Part shown: positions 34,426-41,316 of the stretch, one piece after another | How the letters are laid out: each line of letters opens with the position of its first letter | Position numbering within the stretch: position 1 is the stretch's first letter | NCBI GenBank assembly: GCA_947166355.1 | Contig: CAMVDX010000004.1 | Span: 119,974 to 183,973, forward strand | From: an uncultured Treponema sp. | GTDB taxonomy: Bacteria; Spirochaetota; Spirochaetia; Treponematales; Treponemataceae | Reading direction: 5' to 3' | Length of the DNA stretch: 64,000 nt | The notes under the pieces: generated by a model | Databases searched by the model: none | What the model saw: the letters and a program-made list of their open reading frames with translations, nothing else | Told to the model about the DNA's origin: nothing | Made by a program: the position numbers and the translations under genes

Positions 34426-36873
34426 ATGATAGAAATTTTAAAATCGTTACAGCTTGACTTAATGCTTGCTCTTGGCAGCATGTGTGCACTTATTGCCTTC
34501 TTTATTCTTATAACCGGAATGGATACCAAAAAGAATAAAATCCTTTTTATTCTGGAGACCGGTTCTGCAATTCTTCTTATAGCCACAAGACTTACCTGGT
34601 TATATAACGCACAGCCTGGAACTTTTTCACGATGGGTTGTTTTAATAAGCAATTTCCTGAATTTTTTTGGGGTTGTTGTAGCTCTGTATGCCTTCAACAT
34701 GTATCTTTGGGAAACAATCGCTGAAACAAAAGGCGCAAACTCAAATCTCATACGTTTTAGGATTATAAATATTCTATTACTTATAGATGTTACTTTCATT
34801 TTTCTATCACCATTAACCGGTTTATATTATTTTATTGATGAAAACAATAAATATAACCGGGGTCCTTTAATTGCAGGCTGCTTTTTAATTCCTCTTATTA
34901 TTCAGATTCTCTTTTTCTCTATCATTGTTCAGTACTACAGCAAAATGTCAAAAAATATGAGGCTTCCATTACTGCTTTTTGCAACTACACCGTTACCGGC
35001 AAGTATACTTCAATTCTGCTTCTATGGTCTGGAATCTACAAACATCACTATTGTTGCTCTTGCGATTCTTCTTTATATATTCGACCTTCTGGATATCAAG
35101 AAAACAGCAGATATGTCTCTTCGAGCAATCGCTGCAAACGAGGCAAAAACTTCATTCCTTTCTAATATGTCTCATGAAATCCGAACACCTATTAATGCCG
35201 TTCTTGGAATGAATGAGATGATTCTGCGGGAATGTGATAATCCAAAAATCCTGTCATATTCAGGAAGCATAAAAAGAGCCGGAAGTGCGCTTCTGGGAAT
35301 AATAAATGATATACTCGACATTTCCAGAATAGAAGCTGGTAAAATTGAACTTTTGCCGGCCCGCTATGATTTTTCAGATCTTATATATGACCTTGTAAAT
35401 ATGATAGATACAAGAATCAAAGCCAAGGGACTTGAATTAAAACTTGAAATTGACCCGACTATTCCAAAAATCTTAAATGGTGATGAAGCCAGAATCCGGC
35501 AGGTAATTACCAACATTCTTACAAATGCAGTAAAATATACAGAAAAAGGAAGTATATCATTTAAAATCACCTGTAATGAAAAATCAAAAGATCCAGACCG
35601 GACAGTATTGCGTATTGAAGTTTCTGATACTGGAATCGGTATTAAGAAAGATGATATGGAAAAGCTCTTCTCTAAGTTTGAACGAATTGAAGAAAAGCGA
35701 AACAGAAATATTGAGGGAGCAGGTCTTGGTCTTTCCATCACAAAAAATCTTCTGGAAATGATGGGTTCAGAACTTAAGGTAGAAAGTATATATGGAAAAG
35801 GTTCAACCTTTTATTTCCTTCTTGAACAGCCGGTTATTTCCTGGGAAGAGCTTGGGGACTATCAGAAGATTTTTGATGAACATCAGAAAAACCGCAGCAA
35901 GCATACAGGAAGGCTAAAAGCTCCTTCTGCAAATATTCTTGTAGTTGATGATTATTCAATGAATCTTGAAGTTTTCCGAGGTCTTGTTAAAGAAACGTTA
36001 ATCCAGATTGATACTGCTGAAGACGGAGCTACGGCCTTAAAGCTCGCCGCAAACAAAAAATACGATATCATCTTTATGGATCACATGATGCCTGGTAAAG
36101 ACGGTATAGAAACCTTAAAGGAGTTAAAGGCACAATCAGCAAATCCAAATTTGCAGACTCCGGTTATTTGTCTTACCGCAAATGCAATTTACGGAGCAAA
36201 GGAACAGTATTTGTCAGCAGGCTTTAATGATTATCTTACAAAACCAGTTGATCCAGACAAGCTTGAGGAAATGCTTATAAAATATCTTCCTGAAGACAAA
36301 GTTAGCATCAGTCTTGAAGAAGGAAAAACAATTCCACAGTCATCACAGGATTTTTCAGAAAAAATTCTTAAAATGTTCTATGAATCTCTGGATGAAAGAC
36401 TTAGTGAAATCAACTCTTATTATTCAAATAAAGATATAGAAAATTATACGATAAAAGTTCATGCCCTTAAAACAGGCTTCCGTACAGTAAAGGCTTTTGA
36501 ACTTGGAGAAGATGCACAGCAGCTCGAAAACGCCGGTAAGCAGAATGATATAAAGTATATCGATTCACATTATCCAGAATTTTTAGATAAGATTGCTTCA
36601 TTTAAAGAAACTCTAAATGAAAAGTTTTCAAAGGCTGATTCTCAAGAGCAGACACGATCTGGAGTACCGGCAGATTCTCAGCTTATGAATCAGTTTTTTA
36701 CTGATATCCGCTTAGCCGCCCAGGATATGGACTCTGACCGTTTAGATGAATTATTTACATCAATGAAGGATTATATAATTCCAGAAGAGCATAAAGATAT
36801 TTACAGGCAACTGCAGAAAGCTTCTTCTGAATATGAATATAAAAAGATTCTTAAGCTTTTAGGTGGAGAGTAA
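34426..36873 (+). CDS. Membrane-bound hybrid sensor histidine kinase (7TM, HisKA, HATPase, receiver, HPt)
   Basis: 815 residues. Seven hydrophobic helices in residues 1-225, then HisKA with His in FLSNMSHEIRTPINAVLGM, HATPase (NAVKYTEKG, DTGIGI, GAGLGLSI), receiver with ILVVDDYSMN, acceptor Asp in IIFMDHMMPGKDG and Lys in YLTKPVD, and an HPt-like end with His in KVHALKTGFRTV. A multistep phosphorelay kinase. It is followed after 1 bp by a REC-GGDEF gene, its likely output. No Shine-Dalgarno precedes the ATG. Confidence 0.92.
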   Translation: MIEILKSLQLDLMLALGSMCALIAFFILITGMDTKKNKILFILETGSAILLIATRLTWLYNAQPGTFSRWVVLISNFLNFFGVVVALYAFNMYLWETIAETKGANSNLIRFRIINILLLIDVTFIFLSPLTGLYYFIDENNKYNRGPLIAGCFLIPLIIQILFFSIIVQYYSKMSKNMRLPLLLFATTPLPASILQFCFYGLESTNITIVALAILLYIFDLLDIKKTADMSLRAIAANEAKTSFLSNMSHEIRTPINAVLGMNEMILRECDNPKILSYSGSIKRAGSALLGIINDILDISRIEAGKIELLPARYDFSDLIYDLVNMIDTRIKAKGLELKLEIDPTIPKILNGDEARIRQVITNILTNAVKYTEKGSISFKITCNEKSKDPDRTVLRIEVSDTGIGIKKDDMEKLFSKFERIEEKRNRNIEGAGLGLSITKNLLEMMGSELKVESIYGKGSTFYFLLEQPVISWEELGDYQKIFDEHQKNRSKHTGRLKAPSANILVVDDYSMNLEVFRGLVKETLIQIDTAEDGATALKLAANKKYDIIFMDHMMPGKDGIETLKELKAQSANPNLQTPVICLTANAIYGAKEQYLSAGFNDYLTKPVDPDKLEEMLIKYLPEDKVSISLEEGKTIPQSSQDFSEKILKMFYESLDERLSEINSYYSNKDIENYTIKVHALKTGFRTVKAFELGEDAQQLENAGKQNDIKYIDSHYPEFLDKIASFKETLNEKFSKADSQEQTRSGVPADSQLMNQFFTDIRLAAQDMDSDRLDELFTSMKDYIIPEEHKDIYRQLQKASSEYEYKKILKLLGGE

Positions 36874-36874
36874 T

Positions 36875-38209
36875 ATGAGCTATTGGGTTACAGTGGTAGA
36901 TGATGAGCCTTTATGTCTTACCACTGCAAAATCACTTTTACATGAAAATAATATGAAGGTAACCTGCCTGCGTTCGGGAAATGAACTTCTTGAATTTGTA
37001 GGCACACATACGCCAGAACTTATTCTGCTGGATATTCTTATGCCGGAGATGGATGGATTTGATACCTATCGTATGCTCAGGCAGTTTGAAGATAAAGAAG
37101 GCCGTACACATATTCCTGTAATTTTTCTGACAGGAGAAGACAGTAATGAAGCAGAGCGCAGAGGTCTTAAAGCCGGAGCTTCAGATTTTATTCATAAGCC
37201 TTTTGATAAAGATATCCTGATAAAACGAATTAATAATACTATCGTAAACAGTAAAACAATCGAAAGCCTTACAGAAGAAGCAACTCTTGATAAGCTGACC
37301 GGTTTTCTTAATAAGAACAGCGGTACCGAAAGAGTGTCAGTCCTATGTAAAGAAAAGCAGGGCGCGCTTTTGATTCTTGATATGGATAACTTTAAGCTCG
37401 TAAATGATTTATACGGGCATGATAAAGGAGATAATTTCCTTGTTGCATTTTCAGAAATTGTCAGACTTAATATCAGGGCAAAAGATTTAGTCTGCCGTAT
37501 TGGCGGTGATGAATTTTTAGCCTTCTTCCCGGATATGCTTAATAAAGAAAATGTGGCTTCTATTACCGAAAGACTAAACAAACAGCTGCTAAAAGTTTCA
37601 GATAAATTGCTTGGAGAAGGACATGGCATTCCGGTTGGAATATCGGTGGGAGCTGTTTTTACCTCGGAACAGGCAAATGATTTTCAGCTTCTTTTCCGCT
37701 ATGCCGACAGTGCACTTTATGAAACTAAAAGATCAGGTAAACACGGTTACTTTATTTATGATCCCCAAAGCATAGCTGGAACAAGAGATGAAAATGAAGA
37801 CCTTGAGCTTGATCTTGAACATTTAATTAAGATTATGTCGGAACGTGGAGAAGGCAAGGGCGCATTGCTTTTGGGGCAGGAAGCTTTTTCCTGGAATTAC
37901 CGCTTCATTGAAAGATTTCTGTCACGTTATGGAGGAACAGCAACAAGAATACTTTTCTCTTTGACCTCCGAAGAGACCGGCATTATTTTTACGGAAATGA
38001 TTTCTCAGTTCGGAAATGTCCTTAAAGACAATCTCAGAAAATCAGATATCATAATCCAATGGCAGCAAAACAGATATTTTGTTGTTCTTCCATTGCTGAC
38101 CGAAAAAGATAAGCCTGCCATTATTGACCGTATTATGGGAAAATGGAAAGACTGCGGTTATTATGAAAGAATAAACGTAAAGTATACTTCAAATACATTA
38201 GTAAAATAA
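36875..38209 (+). CDS. Response regulator with GGDEF diguanylate cyclase domain
   Basis: 444 residues from the ATG at 36875 (GGTGGAG upstream; an in-frame GTG at 36863 is rejected). Receiver (1-125): VVDDEP, acceptor Asp in LILLDILMPEMDG, Lys in FIHKPFDK. GGDEF domain (about 140-300): DMDNFKLVNDLYGHDKGDNFL and active-site RIGGDEFLAFF, followed by YADSALYETKRSGK. An extra about 140-residue C-terminal domain is unrecognised and may be a second, degenerate cyclase-like fold. It makes c-di-GMP when phosphorylated by the upstream hybrid kinase. No RxxD inhibitory site is evident. Confidence 0.92.
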   Translation: MSYWVTVVDDEPLCLTTAKSLLHENNMKVTCLRSGNELLEFVGTHTPELILLDILMPEMDGFDTYRMLRQFEDKEGRTHIPVIFLTGEDSNEAERRGLKAGASDFIHKPFDKDILIKRINNTIVNSKTIESLTEEATLDKLTGFLNKNSGTERVSVLCKEKQGALLILDMDNFKLVNDLYGHDKGDNFLVAFSEIVRLNIRAKDLVCRIGGDEFLAFFPDMLNKENVASITERLNKQLLKVSDKLLGEGHGIPVGISVGAVFTSEQANDFQLLFRYADSALYETKRSGKHGYFIYDPQSIAGTRDENEDLELDLEHLIKIMSERGEGKGALLLGQEAFSWNYRFIERFLSRYGGTATRILFSLTSEETGIIFTEMISQFGNVLKDNLRKSDIIIQWQQNRYFVVLPLLTEKDKPAIIDRIMGKWKDCGYYERINVKYTSNTLVK

Positions 38210-38222
38210 AAACGGACTTATT

Positions 38223-40061
38223 ATGTTATCAAAAATTTTCCTGTTATTATTAAACCGCGTTTTTTCCAATAATCTTTCTCTCTGGATTTTTTCACTTCTT
38301 TTAATCGGGCTTACTATTTTTCTGCGTAAGTTTTATAAGAAGCTGCTTCGCGCAGGAAAGGGGCTTAAGCTCTGGAGAATATTCTGTTTTCTCCCGCTTG
38401 GGGTAGCACTTTTTCATTTTGTCTTTTTCAGGATTAAGGGCAATTTCTGGAGTACCAGATATTATTATTTATGGCTTTATATAGCTTCTCTAGTACTTGC
38501 ACTGCCGGCATTAACTTCACTCTGGCCCCGCATTAATAAAATACTGCATCCTCTTATAATGACCTTCTGTATTCTTTGTGGACTTTATACACTTTACAAG
38601 CCTCTGGTCTGGGATTCAGCAATGAGAAATCATACAAGGCAGGACTATGTTCAATCCTTTATTTCTACAACTAAAGATATGGAAAAATATTATTCTCTTA
38701 AAGACTGGAAAAAAATAGATATTCCGGCTCTGAGGGAAAAGTTTCTGCCTGTAATTCAAAAGGCCCAGGATACAAAAAATCCAAAGCTTTTTGCGGCGGC
38801 TATCCAGGCCTATGCTTATTATTTTTATGACGGTCATGTTTCTCCTTATGTTTCTCATTGGGATATCTGGGAGCCTTCAGTTTGTATGCTGGGGGGACAT
38901 GATTATGGCATGAGCATGATCCGGCTTTCTGATGGAAGTGTTGTGGCTGTTTTTGTAGATGAAGAAGGCTCGGCTTATCAGAAAGGAATTCGTGAGTGGA
39001 CAGTGATGACCAGCTGGAATGGAGTAGAAATAAATAATGCAATTGATTCTGTAGAGTTTATTTATGGCAGGGAAAATTTTCCGGTAAAAGCTTCAGAAGA
39101 AATTTATAAAGCTGCCATGCTTGCAACAAAAGGCCAGCGGGCAGACGGAAAGCCCGGTCAGTATGGTATTGTAGAAGAGCTTATGCAGATTTCAGATATT
39201 ACAGAAGATTCCCAGAGACCGACAGCTCTTGCAGGCTTTATTGATGAAAATGGAAAAGAGATTCAGGTTGAACTGACTGCAAAAGGAACCGGCGCTTACA
39301 GAATGGAAAAAGCCTTTGTTCCTATAACCTGGCACAGCTATAAAAAATTCCCGGATTTGAAAAATCTTCATACAGTTATGATTAATGATGATACCGCCTA
39401 CATGGTTCGTTATAATGAACAGTTCGGAGAGTTTTTTGATGTACTTTCGTATTTTACAAATCATAATCCACAGGTTCGCCGCCATCTTATAAAGGAGCTT
39501 GATGCGCGCAAAGCAGAAGGAATGAAGAAGCTGATTATAGATGCCAGAAGTAATCAGGGAGGCTACTGGGCAGAAGGAGTTGAAACAGCAAGTCTTTTTA
39601 CAAAGGAGCCTTTTGAAATGGCAAGGCGGGGAACAGAGCTTTTTGGAAAGCCCCAGATGATTCACACAGTGTTAGTTGAAGCTGACGGCCGCTTCAGTGA
39701 TATTGAAGTTATTCTTCTTGTTGACATGTATTGCGTGAGTGCAGGAGATTCGCTTGTAAAGGTTTTATCACAATGCCCGAATGTTACGGTTATGGGACTT
39801 ATGCCTAGTAACTGTTCCTGCCAGGAAACCGGTGGAGTCTCTTTTCTTTCTGATGGAATCTGCTGGATTAATTATCCGGTAAACTGGCTTTACGAGCTGG
39901 ACGGCCGCCGTTACATAGACACAGATGATAGCCGAGAATGCACGCTGCCTCTTGATGTTCAGATTCCATTGACAAAAGAGCTTGTACATTCGCTTTACAC
40001 AGAATACGAAACCCGGGATGTTATTCTGGATTATGTAATTGATTATTTGAAGAAGGAATGA
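38223..40061 (+). CDS. S41-family (C-terminal processing) peptidase-like membrane protein
   Basis: 612 residues. Four hydrophobic helices in the first 135 residues anchor an extracytoplasmic domain. A PDZ-like segment (GSAYQKGIREWTVMTSWNGVEI) precedes the S41 core: MKKLIIDARSNQGGYWAEG and DMYCVSAGDSLVKVL, where the Ser of SAGDS matches the S41 nucleophile position; the general-base Lys is not clearly placed. It starts 13 bp after the REC-GGDEF gene and probably belongs to the same operon. A protease role in envelope signalling is inference. Confidence 0.75.
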   Translation: MLSKIFLLLLNRVFSNNLSLWIFSLLLIGLTIFLRKFYKKLLRAGKGLKLWRIFCFLPLGVALFHFVFFRIKGNFWSTRYYYLWLYIASLVLALPALTSLWPRINKILHPLIMTFCILCGLYTLYKPLVWDSAMRNHTRQDYVQSFISTTKDMEKYYSLKDWKKIDIPALREKFLPVIQKAQDTKNPKLFAAAIQAYAYYFYDGHVSPYVSHWDIWEPSVCMLGGHDYGMSMIRLSDGSVVAVFVDEEGSAYQKGIREWTVMTSWNGVEINNAIDSVEFIYGRENFPVKASEEIYKAAMLATKGQRADGKPGQYGIVEELMQISDITEDSQRPTALAGFIDENGKEIQVELTAKGTGAYRMEKAFVPITWHSYKKFPDLKNLHTVMINDDTAYMVRYNEQFGEFFDVLSYFTNHNPQVRRHLIKELDARKAEGMKKLIIDARSNQGGYWAEGVETASLFTKEPFEMARRGTELFGKPQMIHTVLVEADGRFSDIEVILLVDMYCVSAGDSLVKVLSQCPNVTVMGLMPSNCSCQETGGVSFLSDGICWINYPVNWLYELDGRRYIDTDDSRECTLPLDVQIPLTKELVHSLYTEYETRDVILDYVIDYLKKE

Positions 40062-40064
40062 TTT

Positions 40065-40595
40065 ATGGTTATTGTTGAATATAAGAAAGATTGGCCTCAG
40101 CATTTTTTGAAGATAAAGGCTGAATTACTGAAAGTGCTTACAATTCCTTGCCAGGTGCAGCATGTCGGCAGTACTTCAATTCCCGGGATGAAGGCTAAGC
40201 CTATTATTGATATTGATGTAGGCCTGGACAATTGGGCTGATTTTGAAGCTGTAAAAAAGGCCCTGGCGGAAATCGGCTATGAGCATGAAGGTGATAGAGG
40301 AATTACCGGGCGCGAAGCTTTTTGCAGAAATGGAAAAGTGCATAACGAAACCTTGGATAGCATAGACCACCATCTTTATGTGTGCTCGGTTGATAATGAA
40401 GAATACAAGCGGCATATTTTATTCCGCGATTATTTGAAAAGTCATAATGAGGCTCGGGATAGATATAATCAGATAAAAGAAGAAATCCTGGCAAAGGTTG
40501 GTCCGAAAAACAGAGCTGGCTATGTTCAGATGAAGGAAGATGAATACAGGGATTTTTTTGAAGATGTAATTAGTAAGGCACAATATGTGGTATAA
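40065..40595 (+). CDS. GrpB/UPF0157 nucleotidyltransferase-fold protein
   Basis: 176 residues. The family signature is complete: VEYKKDWPQHFLKIKAEL, VQHVGSTSIPGMKAKPIIDIDV and HHLYVC, then LKSHNEARDRYNQIKEE. Members have a nucleotidyltransferase fold with GS and D-x-D residues; the biochemical reaction is not established for most. Starts 3 bp after the protease gene with AAGGAAT upstream, so it is the last gene of the signalling operon. Confidence 0.9.
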   Translation: MVIVEYKKDWPQHFLKIKAELLKVLTIPCQVQHVGSTSIPGMKAKPIIDIDVGLDNWADFEAVKKALAEIGYEHEGDRGITGREAFCRNGKVHNETLDSIDHHLYVCSVDNEEYKRHILFRDYLKSHNEARDRYNQIKEEILAKVGPKNRAGYVQMKEDEYRDFFEDVISKAQYVV

Positions 40596-40617
40596 AAAAA
40601 TCTGCTGAAGAAAATAC

Positions 40618-40646
40618 TTGCATAATTTGTATATGTATTTTATATT
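40618..40646 (+). promoter_or_regulatory. Promoter of antisense RNA, small-peptide locus 1
   Basis: TTGCAT (40618-40623), 17-bp spacer, TATATT (40641-40646). The same -10 and spacing recur at locus 2 (62698-62726). Confidence 0.6.
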
Positions 40647-40649
40647 ATA

Positions 40650-40684
40650 AAAGAAAGGCATTCGCAGTTATGCGTCTTGCCTCC
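40650..40684 (-). terminator. Predicted terminator of the peptide mRNA, locus 1
   Basis: Minus strand: GGCAAGACGCATAACTGCG, AATGCC, then TTTCTTTT. The GGCA/TGCC stem and inner CGCA/TGCG stem are matched at locus 2. The site lies beyond the antisense terminator, so the peptide mRNA spans the whole antisense gene. Confidence 0.5.
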
Positions 40685-40749
40685 TAGTTAGTTTTGAGTT
40701 TTTACACTCAAGCCCGCTAAGTGGTGCGACACTGGCGGGCTATTTTTTT
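40653..40749 (+). ncRNA. Candidate antitoxin antisense RNA, locus 1 (about 97 nt)
   Basis: Bounded by the promoter at 40618-40646 and an intrinsic terminator (stem AGCCCGC/GCGGGCT plus AGTG/CACT, then seven T, 40711-40749). It is fully complementary to the 3' UTR of the peptide mRNA and converges on its last codons. Its 5' region (GCGTCTTGCCTCC) is conserved at locus 2 and contains a sequence complementary to the Shine-Dalgarno of the peptide mRNA. No ORF. Layout matches the antisense RNA of type I toxin-antitoxin systems. Confidence 0.65.
40711..40749 (+). terminator. Intrinsic terminator of antisense RNA, locus 1
   Basis: Stem AGCCCGC (40711-40717) with GCGGGCT (40735-40741), an upper AGTG/CACT stem, and a T run at 40743-40749 that also encodes the peptide's Lys-Lys end on the other strand. 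Confidence 0.8.
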
Positions 40750-40850
40750 ATACGTTTACCTTTTTTCCGTCTGCGGAGAAGGCGCGTAATAATGTCTATC
40801 AGAAGCTCGATAGCACGAAGTACCAAATCGAGTAATTCATAATGACTCAA
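40740..40850 (-). CDS. 36-residue amphipathic cationic peptide, candidate type I toxin (locus 1)
   Basis: The start is TTG (40848-40850), with AGGAGG (40857-40862) 6 nt upstream. The peptide begins MSHYELLDLVLRAIELL and ends in a basic tail RRRKKGKRIKK. It is identical at 20 of 36 positions to the equal-length peptide at 62823, with the same stop and UTR layout, which argues strongly for translation. The MSxYExLxL opening recalls the holin-like toxin family (Hol_Tox), but the helix is amphipathic (D8, R12, E15, D19) rather than wholly hydrophobic. Toxin function is inference. Its transcript is overlapped by an antisense RNA. Confidence 0.75.
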   Translation of the reverse strand: MSHYELLDLVLRAIELLIDIITRLLRRRKKGKRIKK

Positions 40851-40904
40851 TAGCTGCCTCCTAATTTAGTAATCTGCCTACATTTCTGTAAACAGTCGAA
40901 TTTC

Positions 40905-40915
40905 GGAAGCAAGAC
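40905..40915 (-). promoter_or_regulatory. 5' UTR switch element of peptide mRNA, locus 1
   Basis: The mRNA sequence GTCTTGCTTCC can pair over 11 bp (one G-U) with GGAGGCAAGAC in the 3' UTR (40674-40684). Alternatively its GCTTCC can pair with GGAGGC at the ribosome-binding site, helped by AATT/AATT. The two pairings exclude each other. Confidence 0.5.
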
Positions 40916-40944
40916 CGCCAATAACTGTGAATGCCAGTATATAT

Positions 40945-40973
40945 ACTATACAATATTATCTTTTACTTTACAA
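40945..40973 (-). promoter_or_regulatory. Predicted promoter of the peptide mRNA, locus 1
   Basis: Minus strand: TTGTAA (40968-40973), 17-bp spacer, TATAGT (40945-40950), giving a 5' UTR of about 88 nt. Confidence 0.5.
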
Positions 40974-40984
40974 GTAACTAAGTT

Positions 40985-41282
40985 ATACCTATACAATAAT
41001 TTTGGCGGTGATGCGCCCCAAGCGTGTAGCAGCCGCGAAGCGGGCCACCGCAGGCGAAGCCGAGGAGGCCGACCGTTAGGGAGCTGCGGAAGGCGCCTTG
41101 GACTTTGATTTTGGGCCCTGATAAAATTGAATATATTGAAGAAAAACATTATACTATTATGATAAAATTACATTTTAAGATATCAAAAAACTCTATTGTC
41201 ATTCCGAACTTGTTTCGGAATCTATTCTACAATAGAACTTTAGATGCTGAACCCTGAACTTGTTTCAGGGGCAGCATGACTT
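40985..41282. repeat. Gene-free segment: GC-rich block and two palindromic repeats
   Basis: About 41005-41100 is a GC-rich block (GCGAAGCGGGCCACCGCAGG, GAAGCCGAGGAGGCCGACC) unlike its AT-rich surroundings. Then GTCATTCCGAAC-TTG-TTTCGGAATCT (41198-41223), and GATGCTGAACC...GGCAGCATGAC (41243-41280) with CCTGAACTTGTTTCAGG nested in its loop. No ORF with a start. Confidence 0.7.
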
Positions 41283-41316
41283 TTTTTGAGTTATTGATAT
41301 TGAACAAGGATTTAAA

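Noticed and set aside
40653..40749. Coding potential of the plus-strand RNAs at the peptide loci
   Set aside because: No start codon with a ribosome-binding site and no conserved frame between the two loci.
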